Assembly: GCA_022768375.1 (NCBI GenBank) | Contig: JALEMG010000009.1 | Span: forward strand, 18,845-82,844 | DNA from: Lentisphaeria bacterium | GTDB lineage: Bacteria > Verrucomicrobiota > Lentisphaeria > Victivallales > Victivallaceae | Direction of reading: 5' to 3' | DNA: 64,000 nucleotides | Part shown: positions 8,697 to 17,282 of the stretch, piece by piece | How the letters are laid out: every line of letters begins with the position of its first letter | Numbering within the stretch: position 1 is the first letter of the stretch | Made by a program: the position numbers and the translations under genes | Notes under the pieces: model-generated | Told to the model about the DNA's origin: nothing | The model's input: the letters and a program-made list of their open reading frames with translations, nothing else | Database searches by the model: none

Positions 8697-9593
8697 TCAT
8701 TTTTTCCGATTCGGCTTCGCCTTGTTGAATTCCTCCAGCATGCGGACAAACCGCTGACGCTGACGGTTACGCAAATTCTTGTCTTTCGCGGCTTTTTCCA
8801 ACAGCGGTCCGATCTTCATGGGTTCGTTGGTGCCCCGGGCGTAAAGGGAAAGCAGTTCGTTATAGCCCGCATCCTGAAAGTCCGGATGCGTTGCCAGCGC
8901 CAGAGCCTCTCGGTAATCCTTCTCCGCGGGGCGGAACTGCCTCAGCGCCATATAACAGCGGGCGCGGCTCAACAAAAAGAACTGCCGGTCCTCCTCGTCG
9001 AGTTCCTTGTACGCCAACGCCTCGTCGAGCATGGCCAGCGCCGTCCGGGGATCCCGTTTCCCCCACAGCGTTGCGACAGCCGCATTGCCGAGAGCCACCG
9101 CGCGGGCGGCGGGAGCCGGATTTTTCATCGCCAGAATTTCCTCCGACGCGTGATCCCACGCTCCGCCGCACCGGACGGCGATCTTGAGGAAAAGACTGCG
9201 GTCATACTCCGACAGTCCCTCCTTTTTCGTTCCGAATCGGATGGCCTTGTTTCGCCGTTCCTCCCCGGTGCGTTCGGCAATGAATTCGATCAGCGTCCGC
9301 ATCTGCTCCGGCGGGAGTTCCTCCTCGTAGAGCAGCGATTCCGCGGCCCCGACCGCGTTGCCGTTCCGAACTTTCTTCAGACTTTCCCAGCAGCCGAATT
9401 TCGCCCGGATCCGCTGTTCGGCGGATTTCGTTTCCAGCACGGCGTCCTCGTACGCCGCCGCCGCGTCCTTGAATTTTTTCTCCCGGAAAAGTTTGTCCGC
9501 CCGGGCCGTCAGGTCCTCGTACGCCCCGGCCCGCAACAGGATGGGACCGCACCAGACGAGAAGGAAGACCCAAACCGCTTTCTTCATCTTCAC
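8697..9593 (-). CDS. Exported TPR-repeat protein
   Basis: 298 aa with a signal peptide (to about residue 23, LLRAGA). The rest is helical, with TPR-like repeats such as LTARADKLFREKKFKDAAA and LSRARCYMALRQFRPAEKDY. TPRs serve as protein-binding scaffolds in the periplasm. Start GTG 9593 overlaps the stop of the large upstream gene (GTGA) and has GGAG 8 nt away; its own stop overlaps the next start region, so the three genes are coupled. Probably a partner of the two CsgG-like neighbours. Confidence 0.7.
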   Translation of the reverse strand: MKMKKAVWVFLLVWCGPILLRAGAYEDLTARADKLFREKKFKDAAAAYEDAVLETKSAEQRIRAKFGCWESLKKVRNGNAVGAAESLLYEEELPPEQMRTLIEFIAERTGEERRNKAIRFGTKKEGLSEYDRSLFLKIAVRCGGAWDHASEEILAMKNPAPAARAVALGNAAVATLWGKRDPRTALAMLDEALAYKELDEEDRQFFLLSRARCYMALRQFRPAEKDYREALALATHPDFQDAGYNELLSLYARGTNEPMKIGPLLEKAAKDKNLRNRQRQRFVRMLEEFNKAKPNRKK

Positions 9594-12022
9594 TGCCGAA
9601 ACTCCTTTCTGTAAAGTTCAAACTGCCTGATTTCCTCATCGGAACAGTAATTGAGCCAGTTTTGATTGCGAAAACGCATCAGCGCCCGTTTCGGGTTGCC
9701 CTGAAGGGCCTTTGCCCGGCACTCCGCGCAAATCCTGAATTCAAATTCGCCGCACCGCCGCAACTGGTTGACCGCAACGAAAATGCAGGGATAATTGGAA
9801 CACCACACCGGCTCCCGCATGGTTTTGTAAAGCGCCAGCCGGGCGGCGGTGATCGCCAGCGTCCTGCTGAAATCCACCTTTTCCCCGGCAATCAGCATCC
9901 GGGAAAAAACGGCGAGCGCCGTCGCATGCGCATCGTGATACAGAACTTTGGTCCCCTCCTCCGCGACGGCGTCATTGGTGATGCAGAGCATCATCAGTCC
10001 CGTATCGGGAAACTCCTTCCCCCACGCATAGCGGACGGCCCGGCACAGTTTTTCCGCGTCGAACGCGTGCGGACCGGCGGAGTAAACGCCCTGAACGGGA
10101 AGTTTCCGATCCGGCAGGATCACCGCGGACAACCCCGTGTTCTCTTTCAGCAGTGCCGCCGCGGTTTGCAATTCCCCGGCGGGAATGCCGCCCAGCCCCT
10201 GAAAGTAGACCGGATAAGCGCGACAGGCGTCGAAAAGATCCCTGACCGGATAGAATTTCATGGGCGCGACCCGTGCCCGCAAACGGTCGATCCGTGCGGA
10301 CAGCCGCTTATTCACACGGGTCCGCCACGACAGCCCCTTGCCGGGATGTTCGTCGCCGTATTTGCAGCAGGCGTCAAACCATTTCAATGCCGCCGTCGCC
10401 GACTCACGTTCCTCCAGCAGTTCCAGATAAATCATCGCCACCTCCGGGGAACGGGGCAGAAAAAGCGGCGTCTGCCGACATCCGGCCCGGTAAGCCGAAT
10501 CCTTGTCTCCGGCAAGATCGTACGCATACACCGCGCGGGAGAAATCGCCATTGGCCAAAAACATGTCGCCGCCGGTTTTGAACCGCTTCCGACACACCTC
10601 CAACACGGCCATATCGGATTCGGAAATATCCGTCGCTCCATACCGTTTGCTCCGGTAAATCTCCTCGGCCTCCTCGAAACGCCCCGCGTTGAGAAGCAGC
10701 CGAAATCGGAGTTTTCCGTTGGACGCGGAGTATTCCGGCAGACGGAACGTCCCAAGCCGATCGAGGATCGGCAGCAGAAAATTGGCCAGCGCTTCGCTCT
10801 GTTCCGCCGTTGTCGTCAAAACGGGAGGGCCGGAAACGGATCTTCGGCTGTTGCGCAACTCCCAGTCCTCCGGACAGCCGCTGCGGAAAAGATGATTCAC
10901 CACCTCATGGCAGAGCCTCTGACACCGGTATGGAAAATTCGCATTCAGCAGGTAATAACACTCCGCGAGATCAATGATCTGCGCGGTCAGCACCGGATTG
11001 TCCCGCCAGTGGGCACCGGCCCCGGAGATGGCACTCATCAGACGCCGGGACTCGGCATCGACATATCGCCGGTCCGACGGAACGGGGCCGGTTCGCGGCG
11101 GCAGCGCATCGGGCACCGACAGCAGGCAATGGACAGCGTCCGCAAAAATCTCCTCCTGCTTCTCCGGGGCGAAAACGCCGGAAAACGCATTGACGACCGC
11201 ACCGCTTTCACTGGAGATCAGCAGGATATCCAGACGCATCGCTTCCTTACCCGGACCATTGGTGATCATACCGTAGACGATTCGATCCGCGGCGAGCAGA
11301 CGTCCGAACTCGGCGGCGGTCCCGAGACTGACCCGGGTCATGGATCGAAGGCGATGCTCCTCCATCAGTTTCCGCATATCCTCCCGGGAAACGACATTGC
11401 CGATCCCGCCGCTCCGCTGCAGCAGATGGCAGAACAGGTCGGCCTCATGAAACGAGCGGGCGCGGTCGAAATCCGCCGCCCGAATAATTTTGAGAAACGG
11501 CAGAACAGCCCATGTCTCCCCCTTCCGCTCCGGGGCGGGACCACGATACTTCTCTCTGGGCCGCAGATGGAGTTTTCCGGCGACGGTATCGGCGATGAAT
11601 CGGATCTCGTCATAGTGCCCGGCCTTTTCGCGGAATACTTCCCGCTGGAGCGCTCCGCTCGCGGCATCGACCAGCAGCAGTTCAATATCCGTTTCACTCC
11701 ACCCGCCGGGCATTTTGCGTCCCACCTGATAGGAGCCGCCGACGATCCAGTCCGGCGCGGGCATGGCGTCCAGCCGTTTCTGAAGCGCGGCGAGTGAACG
11801 TTCCCGCTGAAGCACCAGCCCGATGCCGCGTGCGGTCGGAAGGCAGGCATAGCGGGTAAAAAGTTCCGCGGTCAGCCGGGTCTGAAATGTGTAAGCCTTG
11901 TGGGAAAGATACCATCCGATATGATCCAGCATCGGCTCCACGGAAATGACCGGCTCTTTCGTCCCGGCGCAAAGGGTCCCCAAGATCAGGCAGGCGAGCC
12001 AAACGGCAGTTCCGCGATACAT
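9590..12022 (-). CDS. Large exported protein: CsgG-like modules, helical repeats and a degenerate archaemetzincin-like domain
   Basis: 810 aa. Signal peptide MYRGTAVWLACLILGTLCAG. Residues about 25-290 hold two CsgG/TolB-like modules (for example VVSREDMRKLMEEHRL, RIVYGMITNG). The middle (about 330-590) is helical, TPR/SEL-like. The last ~200 residues resemble archaemetzincin: they have its central strand order and its cysteine zinc site C741-x4-C746-x18-C765-x2-C768 (CSNYPC ... CAEC). At the place where the family has HExxHxxG, 11 residues before the first Cys, the sequence is ALYKTMRE, so the protease site is lost. Start chosen at 12022 after GGAGG; the frame is open much further upstream only by chance, through the symporter. 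First gene of the operon. Confidence 0.6.
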   Translation of the reverse strand: MYRGTAVWLACLILGTLCAGTKEPVISVEPMLDHIGWYLSHKAYTFQTRLTAELFTRYACLPTARGIGLVLQRERSLAALQKRLDAMPAPDWIVGGSYQVGRKMPGGWSETDIELLLVDAASGALQREVFREKAGHYDEIRFIADTVAGKLHLRPREKYRGPAPERKGETWAVLPFLKIIRAADFDRARSFHEADLFCHLLQRSGGIGNVVSREDMRKLMEEHRLRSMTRVSLGTAAEFGRLLAADRIVYGMITNGPGKEAMRLDILLISSESGAVVNAFSGVFAPEKQEEIFADAVHCLLSVPDALPPRTGPVPSDRRYVDAESRRLMSAISGAGAHWRDNPVLTAQIIDLAECYYLLNANFPYRCQRLCHEVVNHLFRSGCPEDWELRNSRRSVSGPPVLTTTAEQSEALANFLLPILDRLGTFRLPEYSASNGKLRFRLLLNAGRFEEAEEIYRSKRYGATDISESDMAVLEVCRKRFKTGGDMFLANGDFSRAVYAYDLAGDKDSAYRAGCRQTPLFLPRSPEVAMIYLELLEERESATAALKWFDACCKYGDEHPGKGLSWRTRVNKRLSARIDRLRARVAPMKFYPVRDLFDACRAYPVYFQGLGGIPAGELQTAAALLKENTGLSAVILPDRKLPVQGVYSAGPHAFDAEKLCRAVRYAWGKEFPDTGLMMLCITNDAVAEEGTKVLYHDAHATALAVFSRMLIAGEKVDFSRTLAITAARLALYKTMREPVWCSNYPCIFVAVNQLRRCGEFEFRICAECRAKALQGNPKRALMRFRNQNWLNYCSDEEIRQFELYRKEFRQ

Positions 12023-12076
12023 TCCGTCAAATCCTCCCCGGGCGGTTCCAAGTTCGAAGTTCGCCGTCCATTGTTG

Positions 12077-12105
12077 AGTGTAGCATCGGACGGCCGAAAA
12101 ATCAA
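12077..12105 (-). promoter_or_regulatory. Promoter of the three-gene exported-protein operon
   Basis: Minus strand: TTGATT (12100-12105), 17 nt, TACACT (12077-12082), in the 92-nt gap after the symporter stop. It makes the operon independent of the symporter. Confidence 0.6.
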
Positions 12106-12114
12106 GGCGCGGGA

Positions 12115-13569
12115 CTAACCGCCGCCCGATTTTTCGTCCGATGCGGTCGGCCGCCGCCGGTCCGCTCGCACGTGCGGCGTTTTCCTTTTCCCGGCGAGGA
12201 GAATCAGCAGCCCGGAAGCAAAGGCGGCGAGGACCAGCATATTGCCGATATTCCCGCCGACCGCCTTGCCCGCGAGAGCCAGACTTCCGCCGACGATCAT
12301 GGCGCAGACGCCGTGCTTCCGACTGGACGGGAGACCGAGAAGAACCCAGGCGGTCGGCAGAACAAACGCCCCGGAATAGATGCTCAGGGCAAAAAGCAAC
12401 ACGTCCAGTATGGACTTGTTGAACAGCGCAATGCCGCATGCCGTGCCCGCAATGCACACCACGCAAATCCGCGTCACCCTGATACTCCGGGCATTCCCGC
12501 CGATATCGGGGACGAAGAACTGCGACAGCAGCGCGGATGCGGTGAAAAGCGTCGTGTCCGCCGAGGACATGATGGCGGAGAGGATCGTGAAATAGAGAAG
12601 CAGCGTCATCGGACGCGAAAATTCCGCATTCGCAATGGCAAACAGCACGTTCCCGCCGCCCGCCGCCCGATGGAAATTTGCGCCGTAGATGCCGAGGTAC
12701 GCCAAAATGAAAGCCATCGGCACCAGAACCGCCACCGCCACGAGCAGTGACCGCCGGGCCGTGGAGAGATCGCGGGCGCAGAAAAGCCGGCTGTATATAT
12801 CCGGTCCCACGAGGTAGGTACTGGAATAGGCGACGATCATCACCGCCAGATCGGAGAGGGTGAACTTTGCGGAGATCATCGGCAGCGCCTCCAGTTTGGG
12901 GTGCCTGAAAAACAGCATCACGAACATGCCGACGATCCCCGTCAGCACAAAGGCCAACTGGAAAAGGTCGGTGCGGATGATGGAAAACTGTCCCCCCGTC
13001 GCCGTGTAGACGGCCAGCGCCAGCGCGATGAGCGCCACGGCGCTCCGGTAGGGTATCCCGCAGATGGTGCCGGTGATCATGCCGGCGCCGATGAGTTGCG
13101 CTCCGATCACGCCCAGCCACGCCAGAGCGATCACCCCCGAGGAGACACGCCGCACGCGCGGACCGTAGAACTTCCCCAGCAATTCGGGAAGGCTGTAGAC
13201 TCTGAACGACGCCAGCGCTTTCGTCATGAAAAAAAGCGCGGTCAGCCCCAGTGCGCCGCAGAGCATGAACCATGCCCCGGCCCAGCCCTTGACGTATGCG
13301 AAGTCCACGCTGCCGAGGATCGCGGAACTGCCCAGTACGGTCGCCAGCAGCGATCCGGCGACATTCAGTGCGCCGGCACGACGTCCGGCCACGTAGAAAT
13401 CGTCAGCATTGCGCACGTTCCGGGTGCATCGCAGACCGATCAGGACGACAACAGCCAGATAAATAAAAAAAAGCAGGGACGCTGACGATTCGTCGCGGTT
13501 CGAGCAGCCGCAGATCGGCAGCAGTGCGGCGGGGGAAAGAATGATCGCCGCGGCGGAATATCCGGTCAT
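12115..13569 (-). CDS. Sodium:solute symporter family protein
   Basis: 484 aa with about 13 hydrophobic segments. Family hallmarks: FYVAGRRAGALNVAGSLLATVLGSSAILG near the N-terminus (the unwound TM1 and Na+ site of the SSS family) and FTILSAIMSSADTTLFTAS, the SSS signature around TM8 with its SS-AD Na+-binding serines. It imports an organic solute with Na+. Start ATG 13569 is preceded by AGGTGA. No catabolic gene is adjacent, so the substrate cannot be guessed. The hydrophilic C-terminal tail (KRKTPHVRADRRRP) is cytoplasmic. Confidence 0.85.
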   Translation of the reverse strand: MTGYSAAAIILSPAALLPICGCSNRDESSASLLFFIYLAVVVLIGLRCTRNVRNADDFYVAGRRAGALNVAGSLLATVLGSSAILGSVDFAYVKGWAGAWFMLCGALGLTALFFMTKALASFRVYSLPELLGKFYGPRVRRVSSGVIALAWLGVIGAQLIGAGMITGTICGIPYRSAVALIALALAVYTATGGQFSIIRTDLFQLAFVLTGIVGMFVMLFFRHPKLEALPMISAKFTLSDLAVMIVAYSSTYLVGPDIYSRLFCARDLSTARRSLLVAVAVLVPMAFILAYLGIYGANFHRAAGGGNVLFAIANAEFSRPMTLLLYFTILSAIMSSADTTLFTASALLSQFFVPDIGGNARSIRVTRICVVCIAGTACGIALFNKSILDVLLFALSIYSGAFVLPTAWVLLGLPSSRKHGVCAMIVGGSLALAGKAVGGNIGNMLVLAAFASGLLILLAGKRKTPHVRADRRRPTASDEKSGGG

Positions 13570-13675
13570 GATTTCACCTGCTGCTCCGACGGTTGCTTCG
13601 TCCGCTTCGTCCCGACTTCGCTTTGCTGCCGCGCACGACCACATCACCCGCGCCGATCACAGTTGCCCATTCGGG

Positions 13676-13729
13676 AAAACTCTCCGGACGGGAGTGCTTT
13701 TTCTGAATGGCGGAGAGGGAGGGATTCGA
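13676..13729. repeat. Partial duplicate of the tRNA-Ser 3' end plus its terminator
   Basis: This 54-nt stretch matches 13860-13913 at about 48 positions, with a period of 184 nt. It contains a decayed version of the terminator stem and then TGGCGGAGAGGGAGGGATTCGA, which is the last 22 nt of the tRNA-Ser gene (CCA end plus the 3' half of the T arm) with two changes. Beyond 13729 similarity stops. It could be an attachment-site scar left by an element that used this tRNA, or a tandem duplication in decay. Confidence 0.7.
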
Positions 13730-13787
13730 CAAGGAGCGAAGCGACGCAGTGCGCAACCCGCCGGGTCGCGTCAACCCGAGGGTTCGG

Positions 13788-13831
13788 GGCGATTTTTCCC
13801 AAAATCGCCGCAAAAAGCAACGGCTTTTTGC
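13788..13831. other. Two adjoining perfect hairpins between the tRNA-Ser 3'-end copies
   Basis: Stem GGCGATTTT/AAAATCGCC (9 bp, 13788-13809) is immediately followed by GCAAAAAG/CTTTTTGC (8 bp, 13810-13831). There is no coding sequence in 13570-13855; the first 100 nt of this interval belong to the leader of the symporter gene. Confidence 0.5.
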
Positions 13832-13855
13832 CAAGACCTCAAACGGAGCCATGAT

Positions 13856-13879
13856 AAAAAAAACTCCCCGACGGGGAGT
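13856..13879 (-). terminator. Rho-independent terminator of tRNA-Ser
   Basis: Minus strand: stem ACTCCCC/GGGGAGT (13863-13879), loop GTC, then eight T. The same stem also has a T5 tract on the plus strand. Confidence 0.8.
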
Positions 13880-13891
13880 GCTTTTTCAGAA

Positions 13892-13979
13892 TGGCGGAGA
13901 GAGAGGGATTCGAACCCTCGGTACCTTGCAGTACACCACATTTCCAATGTGGCGCCTTCGACCACTCGACCATCTCTCC
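13892..13979 (-). tRNA. tRNA-Ser (anticodon GGA)
   Basis: 88 nt including an encoded CCA (complement of 13892-13894). The acceptor stem is GGAGAGA paired with TCTCTCC; a long variable arm and the T-loop GGTTCGAATCCC are visible. The anticodon stem-loop CACATTGGAAATGTG gives anticodon GGA, reading UCC/UCU. It has a promoter at 13993-14021 and a terminator downstream. Confidence 0.95.
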
Positions 13980-13992
13980 ACCGAGTTGGTAT

Positions 13993-14021
13993 AATATAAT
14001 TCCGGGAAAGGCAAAATGCAA
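13993..14021 (-). promoter_or_regulatory. Promoter of tRNA-Ser
   Basis: Minus strand: TTGCAT (14016-14021), 17 nt, TATATT (13993-13998). The start would fall about 7 nt before the mature tRNA 5' end. Confidence 0.7.
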
Positions 14022-14047
14022 GCCTTCATCTCCGGAAAAGCGGAAAA

Positions 14048-15157
14048 TCAATCCGCCACGACAGCAATCTTGATGCCCTTCATCTGCACGTTGGCTTCCA
14101 ACGCTTCCTTGATCCGGGAGAGCGGGAAGTGGTGGGTGACGAACTTCTCCACCGGCAGTCCGATGCCCTTCGCCCGACGCAGAAAATCAAATGTCGTGGG
14201 ATAATCCTGCGGAGTGTAGACCCAGGAACCGACCGCCGTGACCTCCTTGTTGCAAAGGTCGTAGTGGGGATTGATGGAGCAGTTGCCGCCGTCAAGAAAG
14301 AAACCGACTTCACACAAACCGCCGCCGCGACGGATCAACTTCCATGCCGTGGCATGAGCCGCCGGCACCCCGGTGCACTGAAAAACGAATTCCGCCCCCA
14401 AACCGCCGGTGACGCGTTTGACCTCCGCGACAAGATCCTCCGTGGAGGAAAATTTCGTGAAGTTGAACGTGTGCGAGGCCCCGATGGTCCGGGCGATCTC
14501 CAGCCGGTTGTCGTTGCCGTCCAGCGCAATGATGTTTTCGATCCCCAGCGTCCGCACCACGGCCATGACCATCAGTCCGATGGGGCCGCATCCCTGGATC
14601 AGCACCGTCGTATCAAAACGCAGCAGTCCGGTGGTCTTGGCCCGCTCGACGCAGTGAACCGCCACCGCCGCCGGTTCGATCAGCATGCGCTGGTCGAGCG
14701 TCATCCCCGTGACGTTGTAGAAGGTCGATCCTTTGCGGATCACGATGTGGCTGGCAAAATATCCGTTGAGATGGATGTCATCGTCCGGAAAAAGGCCGTA
14801 AACTCCGCATTTTTCGCAGAGATTGGTCCGCGCCGGAGTGTTCTTGCAGGCGGCGCACTCTCCGCAGGGAATGATGCAGGTGACGATCTTGTCGCCCACG
14901 GCGACCGGCTTGCCGGTGGAATCGACCTTGACGTTCCTGCCGAGTCGGACGATCTCGCCGCTGCCCTCGTGACCGAGGACCACCGGGCAGAGATTGAATG
15001 GATCGCGTTTGTACTCGTGGCCGTCGGTACCGCAGACCCCGCATCCCTCGACTTTCACCAATATCTGATCGTCGTCTATCTCCGGGATCGGATACTCCCG
15101 GAACTCGAATTCACCCGGCCTGACGAGATAAGCCAGTTTCGCCATTTCCGCCATCAT
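14048..15157 (-). CDS. Zinc-binding alcohol dehydrogenase (medium-chain)
   Basis: 369 aa MDR enzyme. Catalytic zinc ligands lie in GCGVCGTDGHEY and GHEGSGEI; the structural zinc site has four cysteines (CGECAACKNTPARTNLCEKC). The Rossmann fold has GCGPIGLMV for NAD(P). It oxidises or reduces an alcohol or polyol. Start ATG 15157 follows GAGGAG; a second ATG lies directly after. It is downstream of the DAP dehydrogenase (25-nt gap) and probably shares its promoter at 16223-16251, but no metabolic link between the two is evident. Substrate unknown. Confidence 0.8.
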   Translation of the reverse strand: MMAEMAKLAYLVRPGEFEFREYPIPEIDDDQILVKVEGCGVCGTDGHEYKRDPFNLCPVVLGHEGSGEIVRLGRNVKVDSTGKPVAVGDKIVTCIIPCGECAACKNTPARTNLCEKCGVYGLFPDDDIHLNGYFASHIVIRKGSTFYNVTGMTLDQRMLIEPAAVAVHCVERAKTTGLLRFDTTVLIQGCGPIGLMVMAVVRTLGIENIIALDGNDNRLEIARTIGASHTFNFTKFSSTEDLVAEVKRVTGGLGAEFVFQCTGVPAAHATAWKLIRRGGGLCEVGFFLDGGNCSINPHYDLCNKEVTAVGSWVYTPQDYPTTFDFLRRAKGIGLPVEKFVTHHFPLSRIKEALEANVQMKGIKIAVVAD

Positions 15158-15182
15158 AACTTCTCCTCAATGCTTTTTCCGC

Positions 15183-16181
15183 TCACATGAATTTGGCCAG
15201 CAACTCCTCCCGGCTCGCCGGAGAGAAGTAACTCGCGGGAATGTCCAGAATGGTGAACGCGCCTTTGCGCCCTTCCCGGGCCATGCGGACGGCAGCGCGG
15301 GCGTGAGCGACCAGCACGTTGGCCGTGGCTTCCGGGTTGCTCCCCCACTGACAGCGGTACTCGACCCGGGCGGAATTGCCCTTGCCGGTAGTCCCGGCGG
15401 CCACCACCAGTCCGTCGTGGGGGAACCCGGCGCATTTGGCGTTCAGTTCTTCCTGCGTCACGAAGTGAATGGTCGTCCGATACGGAGCGAAGTAACCGGG
15501 CATCGTGCGAATGGCCTCCGCGATCCTGTCTTTGTCCGCGCCTTCCTCCAGCACCACGAAGCACTCCCGGGTGTGCATGTCCCCGGGCTGGAAGGCAGGA
15601 TTCTCCCCCCGCCGGACCTTTTCGATCGCTTCGGGCACGGCGTGCGTGTACTGCCGGGCGTCCTTGACGCCGGGAATGGTGCGAAGCGCGTCGCTGTGTC
15701 CCATACTCAGACCGCCGGCTTCGCCCAGTCCGTAAAAGCCGTAGGCGCGGCTGCCGGGAAGAAACGCATTGCCCAGCACCCGTTCCAGCGAAAAGATACC
15801 CGGGTCCCAGCCGGTGGAGATCACCGCCACATGCCCGGAGGACGAGGCGGCGGCATTCATGGCCTGAAAGTATTCCGGAATCCGGCTGTGATTGTCGAAA
15901 CTGTCGATGGTGTTGATGCGGGCGCAGAGCGCGGGGCCCTGCACCGGCAGATCGTCCTTGCTGCCGCCGCAGAGGATGGCGATGTCCGGCTTCAGCGCGG
16001 CCAGCCACGCATCCACATCGGCCATGGGCAGGACCGGCAATTCGGTGAAGGAACGCTTCACCCGCTCGGGGTTGCGGGACACGACGCCGACGCACTCCAT
16101 GTCGGGATTGTTTTTCAATGCGGCGAGCACGCCGCGGCCGACATTGCCGTAACCGGCAACCACCACCCGAATTTTCGACAT
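15183..16181 (-). CDS. ddh: meso-Diaminopimelate D-dehydrogenase
   Basis: 332 aa. N-terminal Rossmann fold VVVAGYGNVGRGVLAAL, then LCGGSKDDLPVQGP, the NTIDSFDNHSRIPEYF substrate segment, STGWDPGIFSL, GHSDALRTIPGVKDA, and HTRECFVVLEEGADK; these all match Ddh. The enzyme makes meso-DAP in one NADPH-dependent step from tetrahydrodipicolinate and ammonia, for peptidoglycan and lysine. I chose ATG 16181 because GGAGAT is at the right distance; the ATG at 16190 overlaps that site. Followed by an alcohol dehydrogenase. Confidence 0.85.
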   Translation of the reverse strand: MSKIRVVVAGYGNVGRGVLAALKNNPDMECVGVVSRNPERVKRSFTELPVLPMADVDAWLAALKPDIAILCGGSKDDLPVQGPALCARINTIDSFDNHSRIPEYFQAMNAAASSSGHVAVISTGWDPGIFSLERVLGNAFLPGSRAYGFYGLGEAGGLSMGHSDALRTIPGVKDARQYTHAVPEAIEKVRRGENPAFQPGDMHTRECFVVLEEGADKDRIAEAIRTMPGYFAPYRTTIHFVTQEELNAKCAGFPHDGLVVAAGTTGKGNSARVEYRCQWGSNPEATANVLVAHARAAVRMAREGRKGAFTILDIPASYFSPASREELLAKFM

Positions 16182-16222
16182 AATTTTCATCTCCGGAATT
16201 GACGGGGTTTCATTGTTGGGAT

Positions 16223-16251
16223 AATATAATAATCAAGTGCCCTTCTTTCAA
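16223..16251 (-). promoter_or_regulatory. Promoter of ddh
   Basis: Minus strand: TTGAAA (16246-16251), 17 nt, TATATT (16223-16228). Confidence 0.7.
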
Positions 16252-16269
16252 GCGCCGCCGGGGAATTTT

Positions 16270-17175
16270 TCACCGCTTTTTCCGCAGTTGGAGCCGGAAT
16301 TTGAGCGGAGAAATCCCTTCGCCCCGCTTGAAAAACCGGGAAAAGGCGTAGATGCTGCCGAAACCGAGCCGGGCGGCGATTTCGGAGATGTTGAGTTCGG
16401 TATGGGCGAGCAGGTGGACGGCCCGGCGGCGGCGTTCGTCGGCCCGGACGCGGCCCGGCGGCTTGCCGACGACCCGTTTGAACAGCGCCCGCAGATGTCC
16501 GGCGGAGACCCCCTGTTCCCGGGCAAGTTCGGCAAACGTCCGCGTTCCGCCCCGGGCCGTCACCAGCACCCGGCAGAGCCGCCGCACCGCGGGCGGCAGT
16601 TCCCGCACGTCCGCCGCTTCCCGCCCGTCCGCGCCGCGCAGGGAATTGAGCAGCAGCGCCAGGCGCAGCAGACATTCGGCGGCGGAAGCGTCCGTCCCGG
16701 AACCGGCCCGAAACCGGGCGCAGGCCCCGCGCAGTTCCGCCAGCAGTCGCCGCCGGACCGAATCGAAGTGAAACACTTTGTTCCGCATCAGCGTCAGCCA
16801 TTCCGGTTCCTCGGCCATGGAGAACCGGATCACCAGCCACCGTACCGTCTCCCCGGCCAGCGGCAGCCGGGCGTGCGGCTGACCGGGACCGACCAGAATA
16901 ACGTCTCCGGCATCCAGCAGGTACGGCGCGCCGTCCACCGCCAGACATCCCTTTCCCTCCAGACAGCAGAACAGCATATCATGCCGATGCAGATTGGCGA
17001 AGCGTCCCGGTTCGCGTTCCTCCGGTTCCGGGCGCAGAAACAGATGGCAGTCCAGCGGCACCGCCGCCGTCGCCGCGATATTCAATCTCTGGGAAGCGTC
17101 CAAAGATTCTCCGGGAATGGGTTCCGCGTGCTTCACAATCTTCGTTTCGGTTAAAAAATATCGTTTTTCTGCCAT
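16270..17175 (-). CDS. AraC-family transcriptional regulator with cupin sensor domain
   Basis: 301 aa. The N-terminal half is a cupin (HRHDMLFCCLEGKGCLAVDG, GDVILVGPGQPHARLP), which usually binds a sugar. The C-terminal ~100 residues are two HTH motifs (FAELAREQGVSAGHLRALFKR and ISEIAARLGFGSIYAFSRFFKR). It is divergent from the Gfo/Idh/MocA oxidoreductase with a gap of about 107 nt; the promoters overlap, so it likely regulates that gene and itself. Ends about 20 nt from the ddh promoter. Confidence 0.85.
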   Translation of the reverse strand: MAEKRYFLTETKIVKHAEPIPGESLDASQRLNIAATAAVPLDCHLFLRPEPEEREPGRFANLHRHDMLFCCLEGKGCLAVDGAPYLLDAGDVILVGPGQPHARLPLAGETVRWLVIRFSMAEEPEWLTLMRNKVFHFDSVRRRLLAELRGACARFRAGSGTDASAAECLLRLALLLNSLRGADGREAADVRELPPAVRRLCRVLVTARGGTRTFAELAREQGVSAGHLRALFKRVVGKPPGRVRADERRRRAVHLLAHTELNISEIAARLGFGSIYAFSRFFKRGEGISPLKFRLQLRKKR

Positions 17176-17181
17176 TTTTTT

Positions 17182-17210
17182 AATCTAATGCGCGTGTATA
17201 TTAAATGCAA
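17182..17210 (-). promoter_or_regulatory. Promoter of the AraC regulator, overlapping a divergent -10
   Basis: Minus strand: TTGCAT (17205-17210), 17 nt, TAGATT (17182-17187). On the plus strand a TATATT at 17197-17202 lies inside this promoter, without a matching -35 (ATTTTT at 17174-17179). The plus-strand oxidoreductase promoter therefore looks activator-dependent. Confidence 0.6.
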
Positions 17211-17282
17211 GCCCTCCCTCGCGGGGAAACGCAAAAAAAATCCGGCGGAGCCTGCCGCCGCAACTGAAAGGAGATGTCGAAA

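Noticed and set aside
12023..13273. Long N-terminal extension of the 810-aa exported protein
   Set aside because: It would run through the symporter in another frame and remove the signal peptide; a start with GGAGG at 12022 fits better.
13707..14051. Short frames starting MAEREGF around tRNA-Ser
   Set aside because: They translate the tRNA 3' end and its copy; a well-known false-gene pattern.
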